A stretch of 64,000 bases of DNA, taken from positions 255,501 to 319,500 of the forward strand of contig JAHRBS010000010.1 of assembly GCA_024305745.1 (NCBI GenBank). The letters are read 5' to 3'. The stretch comes from Polyporus tsugae (lineage: Eukaryota > Basidiomycota > Agaricomycetes > Polyporales > Polyporaceae). The position numbers and the translations under genes were made by a program. The notes under the pieces are model-generated. The model saw nothing but the letters and a program-made list of their open reading frames with translations, searched no databases and was not told the DNA's origin. Positions 33,883-44,665 of the stretch are shown here, one piece after another. Within the stretch, counting starts at the first letter, position 1, and each line of letters begins with the position of its first letter.

Positions 33883-35001
33883 ATGAGTGCAGATGACGCG
33901 AATGGTTGGATATTCTTCTATAATGCTTGGAGCACTACTGATGACCTGACCGTCTGTAGTGCTTGTCGGCGTGATCGGTGGAAGTGGCCTGTACAACCTC
34001 GACAACCTGACGCTTTTGTAAGTACCCCTGCGCAACCCGTACGCATACCACCGCACTCAAAACCGCCCACAGGAAACATGTAAACCCAGAGACAGTATGT
34101 CACGGCCAAGCCCTCTGCGTCTGTGTCGCCAATGCTGACCAAAGGCGTACGTGCCCCCGTGCAGCCGTGGGGCTTCCCCAGCTCCCCCATCGCCATCTGC
34201 GCCCTGCCGTCGGGCACCAAAGTCGCCTTCCTCGCGCGCCACGGGGTCGGGCACTCGATCCCGCCCTCCGCCGTGCCCTCGCGCGCGAACATCGCGGCCC
34301 TCAAGTCGCTCGGCGTCCGCGCCGTGCTCGCCTTCTCCGCCGTCGGCTCGCTCCGCGAGGACCTCGCCCCCGGCGATTTCGTCCTCCCCGACCAGATCAT
34401 CGACCGCACCAAGGGTGTCCGTCCCGCAAGCTTCTTCGAGGGCACCTCCGTCGTCGCGCACGCCGCGTTCGGGGACCCGTTCGCCGGCAGGCTCATCGCC
34501 TGGCTCGAGGGCCGCGTGCGGAAGGTGCTCGAGGAGGCGGGCGAGGAGGATGCGACGCGCGTGACGAAGCCGAAGTTGCACACGGGCAGGACGATCGTAT
34601 GCATGGAGGGTCCCCAGTTCTCCACGCGGGCGGAGAGCAGGATGTACCGCCAGTGGGGCGGAGACATCATCAACATGAGCGTTCTCCCGGAGTCGAAGCT
34701 CGCGCGGGAAGCCGAGCTGGGGTACGCTCTCATCGCGACCGTCACCGACTACGACTCGTGGCGCGAGAACGAGTCCACGGTGACTGCGGCGGAGGTGTTC
34801 AAGACCCTGCACGCGAACGCGAAGCTCTCCCGGGACGTTGCCGCGACAGTCCTCGACGAACTCAACGGAGCTGCGGCACAGGGTGATCTCCTCATCGAGG
34901 AAGTTGGCTCGATGCAATACTCGATCATGCCGCGTTCGGAGCAACAGAAGCCCGAGGATCGACAGAAGCTCGCGTACATCCTCCCAAAGTATTTCAGCTG
35001 A
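33883..35001 (+). CDS. S-methyl-5'-thioadenosine phosphorylase
   Basis: Exons 33883-33904, 33960-34017, 34073-34094 and 34165-35001 give 312 aa. It cleaves methylthioadenosine with phosphate to adenine and methylthioribose-1-phosphate (methionine salvage, polyamine by-product recycling), cytosolic. Signatures: VGVIGGSGLYNLDNLTL, KHVNPETPWGFPSSP, FLARHGVGHSIPPS, the purine-site GRTIVCMEGPQFSTRAES, NMSVLPESKLAREAELGYA and ATVTDYDSW. Exons 1 and 3 are each only 22 nt; both are required, since without them the glycine-rich phosphate loop has no start codon and the VNPET segment is lost. A roughly 12-residue charged insert (EEAGEEDATRVT) precedes the CMEGPQFST motif. The last exon is much more GC-rich than its surroundings. 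Confidence 0.94.
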
Positions 35002-37262
35002 GCGTCAAAGAATTATAGATGGAGTAGATTTTTTGTTAGATACGTAGAAGAGGAGATCGGGAGCGGTTAAACAAAACGAAGATACCAAGTATATAAAGAG
35101 TATGTCATGATCGTATTGATGGTTGTGATGCCTCAATCCAAGCCTTCTAATCGCTTGCGTTCGGCATTTTCGCATCTCAATATGGAAAAGTCCACGAAGC
35201 AATAGCGGAGACCACCTGCACCAAGAGTTCTAGTTTCCCAAAGCTCTGCATTTTCCCTGTTATTCAGACTGATTGGTGTGAAGGCAGGGGTAGGGACGTA
35301 CGTTGCACTGATCCAATGGGGGCCTGCAAACTGAGGTGACTGGTCAACCCCAGGAAGAGACCGAAGGCATGATCCGAGGCGTCGTCGGCACTTCTCGAGA
35401 GTTAGGACGACCCTCCCATCCTATCGACGAATACATTTCGTCGTTACTTGACAGTTCCTAGCTGCAGGGGTGCGTCAGTACCCAAACAGGCGGTTAGACG
35501 TTCATAACACGCACCGTCTATGCTTCACGGCTAAAATGCGCTTAAGCCTCGCGATCGGCCAGCGTTGTGATGGTTGTCTTGGACAAGCATGCTAACCACG
35601 ACTTGCCGTAACCTCGATCGCCCATTGTCCCGGACCCGTAGGACCCACTTCGGTTTCTTACTTGCCCGACAAGGCAATACCCGGGACCCCTGGGGTCAGC
35701 GTTCAGAAAGATATCCGCGGAGCCGTTCACGAACACGCCGTCGCCAAATGTGTCAATGGTGGGGAAGCTTCAATGGCACGCCTGCACGCCAAAAACATGC
35801 GTTGTCCGGCCCACCGTTCGGATCTACTCCGTAAGGGTGTCGGGCGCAGGGCATAGGCCTCTGGCTGAAAGGCCGCAAATCAAATCCAGACGACGCATTC
35901 GAATGCGAGGACATCCCGCGTCACAAAAACGATCAATGGCGACGAGGAAGGTGGTTCATTGATGTGGGTGTTGAACGCAATGGTTCTCGACTTGGGCGTT
36001 TATTTCGCGTAAACGGATGGTGGAGAATCCTACAGTAGGTTCGACGGGAAGCTGCAAAGCTACGACTGAAAAGGGATGAACGATGTTTGTTCCGGCTGTA
36101 TCGCCCATGCCACATGGGCCCTGCACTGTGCAGCGCATGGCCCACGCATGGCCCCTAAGCGACGCGAAGTCGAAATCTTCGCTGTCGTCAATCCGTAGGT
36201 GCTGAGGGGCGTCATAAGTAACTGCCAACTGGTGGCCCCGAAGAGCAATGCGACCGCATACACGAACAAAATCATTTGCAAAGACCGCTCCTCAGCACAA
36301 TGGAACGCATTGACAGAGAAAGCTCTAATTTCGACCATACAGCATCTTTCAAAAGATGCTGGGTGGCCATAGTCACCATGAGGGCACTAGGTATGCCGAC
36401 ATTCACCACCTAGGGCGAGCCATGCGGCAACGGTTTAAGGGGTTTGATCCGTAGCACATGAGTGTGATAGAAGTCTTGTAGTCCAAGGCACGGAGATAGG
36501 TATTTGGAGATGGCCAGGGACTCACCGCACATAAGACGCACCACGTCTCGCTCATTCACCGTCTTCTCGATCGCATACATAGGTGTATCGCTGGCAACAC
36601 CATGTAGGCTAGCAACAGGAAGGCTGCTTGAACGATGCTCCAGTGCGTAGTATCTTCATTTACACTGTACAAGTAAGAGGTTGGGTGACTGAAGCCACAC
36701 GTTCCTGGACAGAAGCGCATACAGCCAGCGTGGTGACAGTACACAACAGGACTTACGTCAGATGTACGAGACAGAGTAGCCTTTCCATTGATTCACCGTC
36801 CATGCTGATCCTGCCTGTGGCCTCCTCCCTACATCCTCATGGTTTTGCTGCGCTGACGACGCGCCTGCAGTTCCCCATGCCTTGAAAATGCTGGGTGGAA
36901 AACGAGAGCAGGTTCCTTCCCATAGGCAAGCGAGCACCAGCAGCCAGAAGATCCCAAGAACGACGTTGACCGTCGGTAGCAAGACGCACATTTGGCGATG
37001 GGGAATATCTGGTCTATTTTGACGGTCAAGGTACTTATCCCCCCTTATGTGACGAAATGAGGATTCTGAGTTGACATTGCCATAGCAAACGCCCCTTCGG
37101 AGTCTGAATTGGATTTATCCGCTTTTCTGGCCTGTCTGGAATTTCTTGAAATCTCTCCTCATCGCGAACCTCGACGAGCAGCCCCAGCCACTTTCCCCTA
37201 CCACTACCAGGAACACTACAACTTCAAGGAACACCGCCCGCGGTGAAAAGCCTCAGGAATCC
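35002..37262. other. 2.26 kb without a supported gene
   Basis: The 3' flank of MTA phosphorylase and promoter of the SH3 protein. Short minus-strand frames at 36060-36338, 36556-36744 and 36758-36991 contain hydrophobic segments (VVLGIFWLLVLACLW; QAAFLLLAYMVLPAI) that could be scraps of a membrane protein, but no coherent splice chain or family motif emerges. Confidence 0.45.
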
Positions 37263-38527
37263 ATGGCCTCCGTCGTCGCACAGGAGACCCCCGGTATGTG
37301 CGCCAGAAGAGTGGACGAAACGTCGAGCTTATTCTATTGTGTGCATCTGCGATTCCAGAACTGCGTCTAACGCTTCCAGTCGAGAGAGCGTCTAGTTCAC
37401 CCTTCCCCTCCCCAGGATCGCCATTCTACCCCCCGCCGCGTCTTGGCGCACACGAGTTCGCATTGCGCCCGTTGTCTTGCAAGAGCCTCAACGGCGCCCG
37501 CGAGCCCTCCGACAACAAGGACAATATGCCCCACGGAGACGGTGCTGTTACCCCGACGGGCACGCTGAGCCCACCACCGTTATCCGTAAGCATGTCCGTC
37601 GCATCGCCCACCACCCCCACCCCAGCGTCCGTCTTCCAAATCAAAACGCCGACGACCCAGATCACCATGCCCGACCCCCCACTCACCTCGGAACCACCGG
37701 TCTCGCTGTGCGCAGCAGTGGCCGGTGTGCTCGCGAGCCCCTCGAATTCAAATCGTGACTCGCTCACCTCTTCCCGCCCTGCACCCCCGAGCCCCGCCGT
37801 CTCAAGACGAACGTCGGCGGCGCTCTCTCGCCACTCCTCGATGGCCCGCTTGCGGCGCCAGTCGAAAGGGTCCTCCTTGCTCCCGCAGCCGTTGCACGAG
37901 CCCGATCCGCCCACCTCCTCCACGACCTCCTTCATCCCCATACCGTCTCCGCTGCAGCCCAAACCCCGCACGCTGTTATTCAAGATCCGCGATTTCGCCT
38001 TCCCACCCTCGGACGAGCGGCACGCAGGTGGCGGTTCTGACGCTCCCCGCGCGAACCGGCCCCGACGACGCTGGTCGACATACTCCACCGCGTCCGCGTC
38101 GTCGGCCGGTTCCTCGCGCGCGGACGAGGACGAGGACGAGGGACCCGGGGACTGGGGCCGGTACCAGTGGAATACGCTCAGCAGTCGCTTCTCGTGGGGC
38201 AGCGCTGGTGACGGTGCGCAGCAGGACGGCAGCCGACCGTCGCAGTCGGATCTCGAGAAGAACTTCAACGTGTCCTCGCCCACGGAGGAGTACGATGATG
38301 AGGAGTACAGCTACGAAGACGCACAGGATGAAGAGCTCATCCCGGGAATGTATCGTGCCCTGTACGTGTTCGAGCCAGAAGGTACGGCAGAGATGGCGCT
38401 GGAAGAGGAGCAGATCGTGCACGTCGTCGGGCGAGGGGGTGGCGTCGGATGGGCGGTCGTGGAACGCGGGGAGGGAGGGCACGCTCTCGTCCCTGAGAGC
38501 TACCTTGAGCTCGTTGAAGCGGACTAA
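37263..38527 (+). CDS. SH3-domain adaptor, Nbp2-like
   Basis: Exons 37263-37293 and 37380-38527 give 392 aa. The 31-nt first exon (MASVVAQETP) joins in frame to VERASSSPFPSP. A long Ser/Pro/Thr-rich region follows, with a basic stretch (NRPRRRWSTYST) and an acidic one (EEYDDEEYSYEDAQDEE). The protein ends in a single SH3 domain (about residues 333-392): ALYVFEPEGTAEMALEEEQI, VGWAVV and HALVPESYLELVE. A C-terminal SH3 with this PEGTAEMAL pattern is what I remember of fungal Nbp2, the adaptor linking phosphatase Ptc1 to MAP-kinase modules; that specific identity is inference, the SH3 domain is clear. No membrane segment or signal peptide. Confidence 0.85.
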
Positions 38528-39754
38528 CGAGAGGAGGAGGCGAATGGTGGACGTTGTGATGGCCTCTTGTCGCTGCGTCGCGCTTGCACATATGTAACCT
38601 GCCTGCGCGGGCGCGGCGGCGGTATCAAGATTCAAACCCGCTTTCTCGCAGGATGTCCGCTCCATCATGATACATGATCCACGACAGGGCCATCTCCCGA
38701 TTGTAAATACGTAGCGGTGTTTCATTGTAGCAGACTCTGTATGTGCACATAATGCGTGTTATCTATATTGTACGTCGCTGTACATCTGTGTTACCTACGA
38801 CCATCACATTTCAACGTCTCTCAACCCCAAGTTACATATATAATATTATATCCGGCACAACACCTCGAGCTCCTTTGGCAGGCTATGTATTGCAGCTAAT
38901 GGTCTTAACAGTCATGTTAACGTTCCGTTCTCCCATCTTCGCACTCAAGGCGCGCGGACGTTCTTCATCAAGACATAATCATTTCACGAGCAGCATCCAC
39001 AGCAGGAGCAACCCAGTGTCAAGTTAGGAATGCACACTGGCCGCGAAAAGGACGTATATGAGGGTGGTGGTGCGGACTTGTCGTTGCCGCATCCATCTAT
39101 AGGTAGGCCGAAGTACTGACACTAGGTGATTGGGGAGGGGAAGTGCGTCCAATGCTGCATTTGTCTTTGTTTGTCATTTGTGATGCTGCAATTCTGAACT
39201 GGACATAGGAGGTAGGGATATTTGGTCCTGGTTTTGATATTCGACGACCGGCGGGACAATCGTCAACTTCAGTTCGCTTCGTAAAGATGCGAGTAATGCA
39301 CAAACAAACGAGTACACGTACATTATAAGTTGTCACCACTGTCGTTCCAGCACCCGACCTCGCCCGCTTCAATAAATAGTATGAGAGTCATGTATGCGCC
39401 GCCGAACATTTGATGTACTATCATCGACGTGTCAGTACTTCCACCTTCTCGCCCAGTATAAACACCAAACATGCCTGCCATTGACAGAGGTTGATGTGAG
39501 ACTTTACACATAGAGCGAGAACAAGGCTAATGTTACCATTCTTCGACTCCGGTCTACGCGACGCCAAATGACGAACGCACGCCGCCGACATTGCTCGTGT
39601 GCCACACATAAGCAGATGCACGGCGTGATGCCGCTTCGCAGAAGAGGAAGGAGGAGGCGGTGATTGCTTTCTCACTATCAGCCACAGCATCAGGTTGAAG
39701 GACAGGCTGAACACTCACATCCAAGAACACGTCGTGGACACCGGCAGCTCCAAG
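38528..39754. other. Intergenic 1.2 kb
   Basis: AT-richer flank after the SH3 gene with AT runs near 38840 that would suit 3' processing. No supported coding region. Confidence 0.5.
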
Positions 39755-40445
39755 ATGCGCTACTCCTTGTTCCTTTCGCGGCTTGCTGTCATCGTTACTG
39801 CGTCGACGGCAATGGCGTCCGCAAAGAGCCCTCTTCCTCCACCCACCCCGTTTAAGGCGCTCTTCGCAGGGGAGTTGAACTCTTCCTCCAGCATCCGCAC
39901 CACGGGGCCGTTACGCCATGAGCGGGTGAGTCCGGTGGATACAAGTTTCGCCCTGCCGGGTCATAAAACATTGACGGTTCCCGTCGCAGCGGGACCCTGT
40001 CGAATGCAACGACGGAGTTGTCAGCGACTCGAGGCCGTTCTTCCCGGTCAGTGTCATGCCGCTCGTCTGGAAGGCAGACGGACATTTCGCGTCTGTGTCC
40101 GTCACTGGCGTCAGGTGAGTGTTACGACCCGCCGGAAGTGCTCCGCAGGTGTGAACAGGCTGAGCGGACCTTGTACGAATAGGGGGGGCGAGCATACGTC
40201 GTGGGGTGTATGCGTAAGTCTGCACAACACGGTTTTGACCGCGCACCGACTTGATCTCCGCGAGACGTGAACATACCGTGCTGATGTTGGCACGTCGTTC
40301 CAGGCATGTGGAGACGGACTCGCCGATGTACTCGTGAACGAACAGTAAGTTCATCATCATCGGGCTCAGCTCGCTCGACCTCCGACACCTGATCTTCACT
40401 ATGTGCGAGGAACCGAGTTCGAGTCCACCGACGTCCTCGTAGGAA
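39755..40445 (+). pseudogene. DUF3237-like copy E, inverted and decayed
   Basis: It begins with ATG and a convincing signal peptide (MRYSLFLSRLAVIVTASTAMA) and PPPTPFKALFAG. A deletion then removes most of the GTRVH segment before the donor near 39925. Exon 2 keeps GTLSNATT, then jumps frame to VVSDSRPFFPVSV and VMPLVWKADGHFASVSVTGV. The last exon reads HVETDSPMYS followed by TGA where copy D has the Trp codon TGG, then resumes TNSKFIIIG. There are thus two deletions, one frame change and one nonsense codon. It is closest to copy D (shared VVSDS/IVSDS and GHFASVSVTG/GHLASIRVTG) but lies on the opposite strand 9.5 kb away. Confidence 0.75.
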
Positions 40446-42514
40446 ACGGGGCTAGTGAAAGGAGGACCAAGTCAGGGATATGACGGAGGTAGTTGTTTGA
40501 AGCCAGAGCTCTTTATAGAGTCCAGCAGTGGATGGAAAAGTATAGGGGAGCTTTCTTCAAAGTTGGACGCACCGAGGGCCTACGCCGGCGTGTTGTGGCT
40601 CTCTTACGGCTGTCGTGCATGTTCGCAGAGGACAGCAGGGATATGACAAGGTCAACATCGCACCTGAATGACCGAGATCCTCCGTGAAGACATCTCTATT
40701 GCTGCACTATGGTATACCGCCGCTCCACGCCGTACATAAGTGTTGAGAAACCGCGCCCATCTTGGAGAGCCGTAAAGGCAGAAGGGTTCTTGACAGGCCA
40801 AAGCCAGGAGGTGGAAGAGAGACGGGTGTGTAAAGAGGAGTTGGGAGGTGTTTGACAGACGAGCAACAGCGGATCGGTGGTGTACGAAGTCTTGCTGGCA
40901 ACGCCGTCTACTTCTTTGCCGTCTTTTTGCTCTCCACAAACAAGACACGGCTCTTCACTGGATGCGCAAGGAATATTGAAAAACGCTTTCGAGAGACAGA
41001 ACCAGTTTACGCACCTCGGGGATCGTACTTTACCGCTGCTAACCTAGGACCCAGCCGCAGCCTCTGCGTGGTGTAGAAGTAGCCCGTCTGGGCGGTGGAG
41101 ATCATCCGCACTATCATGGTCCTGTGCATATATGCGGTCAGCGCATGTAGAAAGCACTTCGCATACAACATTTACCTTGCTTTTGACTTCGCCGCCATTG
41201 CGTCCGGTTGTGAGTGTGTAAGCGCCTTAGCCTGGCCAATTACTTACGAGGTTTGTCACGTGGCTTGCACGTGGTGGTCTGCTGCGACTTGCCTCCCACC
41301 CACCATGGCAGTGCAACACCGTCGGTCGACACATACATATAGTCGACTTGCAAATCCTCCTCTCATATTCTACCTCTGTGGATCCCAATGTCTCCAGAGA
41401 CTCGTTGAAGAAGTTCAAGATTGGTCGAGCGACCCCATAGGGCCACTTCCGTGGTGGTCGCGGACTCAGGCTCTTCCGTTCAAGATGGCCATACTAGCAT
41501 ATACCACGCAATCAGCGTTGGAAGATTACTATGACTTCCAGGTAAGTAAAGTAATAGAATATGAGTAATTCTTTGCGTGCCTGGTGGATGGGTCGAATGA
41601 ATGGCATGTTTCCGGAGTCTATGGCTTCGCTTGAAGTGAGCATGCCATGACCACAGGTCGTGATCTTGTTTGTGCACAACCATGCAAGCTCCGATGTTGT
41701 GTGATAACCAAAACCCGAGAACCAGAAGGACTGTTGGTATGAAAATAGACCCACCCTGGTCCGCACATGCGAAGAGGCACACTGCACGGAGCTCTCCTGC
41801 CAATGGTACTTTCTCGGTCACCGAGAATGTATGCTGATGCTCGGCGAGACGAATGGGGCGTCGGACTCGAAACACTGACCTGCACGGATCGTTCCTGCTT
41901 CCGTAAAGCAAAAACGTTGCCTGACGGATAGAACTTTCTATCCCACAGACCTTCCGTTGTGATCTACGATAGCTATATTCGAGGTGAGTGCTCTCACAAT
42001 GATGTCGCATCCGGCGCATTACCCCAGAACTTCCCTCATCCCCAGACAGCTGCAGAAAGACCGTGCTCCCTGTGGAAAATTGCGTCATCAGGGGCACCTG
42101 GGGCATCGTACTTGTGTTACAGACGATTCTGTGGTTGGGAGCGCTGCCATATACGCCATGTATGCATTTTGTACATCTCTGTGTTTCAAAAATTCTTACT
42201 CCATTTTATTAGTGATAATCTGCGAGGACGCATGGTACATGCTATATTTGGCAAAGTCTGGACCTCGTTCATGGGTGGCATCCGGCAGTGTCACGACCTT
42301 CCCCCCTTCCAACCAGAGCCGTGCCCATCACACGAGGAACGAGTGTTGCCGGTGGTCACGGTGTGGTCGGCTGCAGGACAGCTTGCTTCCCATCGACTTG
42401 GACGGAATGTTTAGCATGACGGACGGAGTTTCACCTCTGGCTTCGCTGGGATGGATATAAAGTGCGCCCTGTTCACTGATGTACTGCCCAGGCATTCGCC
42501 CTCGCCTTTGCACC
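40446..42514. other. 2 kb without a supported gene
   Basis: Open stretches of 157 (41095-41568, +) and 208 codons (41480-42106, -) carry no motif I can name and overlap in opposite frames. The right end holds the GH79 promoter. Confidence 0.5.
42456..42461 (+). promoter_or_regulatory. TATA box of the GH79 gene
   Basis: TATAAA lies 54 bp upstream of the GH79 start codon, the expected spacing for a fungal core promoter. Confidence 0.65.
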
Positions 42515-44286
42515 ATGACGCGCCGCAGCACCAAATTTTTGGCTGTTGCCGCCCTCTTCCTTCCCGTTTTGGACTCTGTGGCGGCGATAAACGTATCCGT
42601 CCCCCGCTCCGCGCCATCCGTAGCGCAGACCCTCTCCCCCACACTCGTTTCCTTCTCCATCGAGCAGGACAGATGGCCGGACTGGGTCGGGACGGACGCG
42701 CCCAATGATTTCACGACCAACGCCCTGCTCAACTACGCCGAGCTTACGGGTACAACGCCGGACATCCGCGTTGGCGCCAACTTGGAGGACAAGACGTTTT
42801 GGTCCCCAACCACCACGATCAACGAAGACCAGTTCCCTCCGCCGAACACCATCACTCCATTCCCCGAGGCGACGCACATCACGGTCGGCGATGCGTACTA
42901 CCAGCTCTCGCGCTTCCTCCCCGCAGGGACGCACATGACATGGGGGGTGAACTTCGGCGCGGACAACGTGACGAACGCGGTGAACATGGCGAAGTCAATC
43001 ATCAAGGCGTTCCAGTCTGCCGCTGTTGTGCTCTCCGGGGTCGTCCTAGATCGGATCGAGGTGGGCAACGAGGCGGATCTGTACTCGAACAACGGCCTGC
43101 GCCCCCAAAGCTACACGGTGGACAACTATGTTCCGGACTGGATATCGGTCGCGGGGCCGGTGGCGGAGGCGGCGGGGATCGCGAGCAATACGGGGCCGGT
43201 GACGCTGCAGGGTGCGTCGTTCGCGAACCAGGGGTTCACGCCGCGCGAGATATTCGACCTCGGCATCCTCGACAGCGCCCCGGGCAAGGGCATCTCCGTG
43301 TGAGTGCTTCTTATGCGCGCGTCGGAAAAAAAAAACAGGTTTTAAGCGTCGTGTGACCTCCAGGATTTCGCAACACCACTACTCTGGGTTCTTCTGCCAG
43401 GGAGGCAACTTCCCGCTCGTGTCCTTCCTCAGCAAGTCTGCTGTTCGCGGCAACCTCTCTGTCTTCAATGACGACATCGCGGCAACACATGAACAAGGGC
43501 TAACATACATTCTCGGGTATGCCTCCATGCTTCGCGCGCTCATACGTAACATCGGGTGCTGATGGGCCTCCTCGCAGCGAGACCAACAGCATTGCGTGTC
43601 ACGGCGCACCGGGTGTGAGCAACACGGCCGGCATCGCGCTCTGGGTTGTGGACTACACACTCCAGGCGGCCACTCTGGGCATCAAACAGGCATTCTTCCA
43701 CGAAGGCATCGGGTTCAAGTACAATTTCGTAAGTCCCCCACTCTCGCATGAAGACCGAACTCCCCGCTGAGCCCGCACCTTGAATGTGAACCCCCACTGT
43801 CCACAGTTCCAGCCCATCAGCCTGAACCGCTCCATCGTCGACGGCTCGCCGCTCGACCCGCCCCAGCCGCCGCACGTCCAGCCCGCGTACTATGCCGGCA
43901 TCCTGATCAACAACTTTATCGGCGCCACGGGCGGCGACTCGCAGCTCGTCGAGCTCGCCGTGAACGACTCGAACGTGTCCGGGTACGCCGCGTTCGAGGG
44001 TGGGCAGCTCGCGCGCGCCGTCTTCGTCAACCTCCACTCGTGGCTCACAACGAGCACCGGCACGCGGCCGTCCGCGCACATCGACTTTGGGGGGCTCGAG
44101 GGAACGGCGTGGGCGCGGAGGCTCGTGATCCAGCACGCGGACGACCTCGCGAACGTCACGTTTGCGGGGCAGAGCTTCGAGACGCCGGGCGATCCGAGGC
44201 CTGCGGGGATTGCAGTGAGGGAGACGGTGGTGTTGAGTACGGGTTTGGATCTGAGGGCGACGGAGGCGGTTTTGATCGATTTCTGA
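42515..44286 (+). CDS. Secreted GH79 beta-glucuronidase-like glycoside hydrolase
   Basis: Exons 42515-43299, 43364-43516, 43578-43728 and 43807-44286 give 522 aa. A signal peptide (MTRRSTKFLAVAALFLPVLD, then SVAA) leads into the GH79 start (LVSFSIEQDRWPDWVG). The retaining catalytic pair appears as Glu186 in IEVGNEADLY (acid/base) and Glu314 in GETNSIACHG (nucleophile, formed across the exon 2/3 junction). SQHHYSG and AGIALWVVDYTLQAA are further family features, and a C-terminal beta domain with the GTAWARRLVIQHAD region closes the protein. It would release glucuronic acid, or 4-O-methyl-glucuronic acid, from arabinogalactan or xylan side chains outside the cell. It is functionally consistent with the xylanase 21 kb upstream but not physically clustered with it. 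Confidence 0.9.
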
Positions 44287-44665
44287 GGCAGTCTGTTCCG
44301 AAAACGGCGAACCGTGTGCAGACGGATACCCAGCGGATACTTACCTGTGAGTTTGGAGGTCTTTTTGTGTCAAACGTGGCGATCACGTTCCCTGGCCATT
44401 GGCAGTTACGTTCTTTACGGCAATAAGTGTCGCGAATTTTATCAGATTCAAGAGCCAGTTCAACGTTCAGGTTCTTTGGAGCCAGATACGTTGTGGCATT
44501 TTCGGTCACGTGTCGGTGGCCCTTGCTCGCTTGCTCGGCGTACGGACTTGCCACGCTACAGAAGCATCGAAGGCGAATCCTAAGCGAGCCTGCCAGCATG
44601 CGACCTCGACGGCCATCGATATCCATCCCCTGCTACAGTCAAGAGGTCCTACGACAGTCTCAAAC
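44287..44665. promoter_or_regulatory. Upstream region shared by duplicated DUF6697 genes
   Basis: The last about 190 bp before copy 2 (CACGTG at 44508-44513, the ctcgcttgctcggcgtacgg area, gcctgccagcatgc, a cgacggccatcgat block) is recognisably repeated before copy 3 (CACGTG near 47315, then the same blocks from about 47420). The duplication therefore included the promoter. The function of the CACGTG E-box is not shown. Confidence 0.5.

Noticed and set aside
34057..34944. A 295-codon minus-strand frame over MTA phosphorylase.
   Set aside because: Shadow of a strongly GC-rich conserved exon; the sense strand has unmistakable enzyme motifs.
36060..36991. Multi-pass membrane protein on the minus strand.
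   Set aside because: Hydrophobic segments sit in unconnected frames with no family motif or consistent splice sites.
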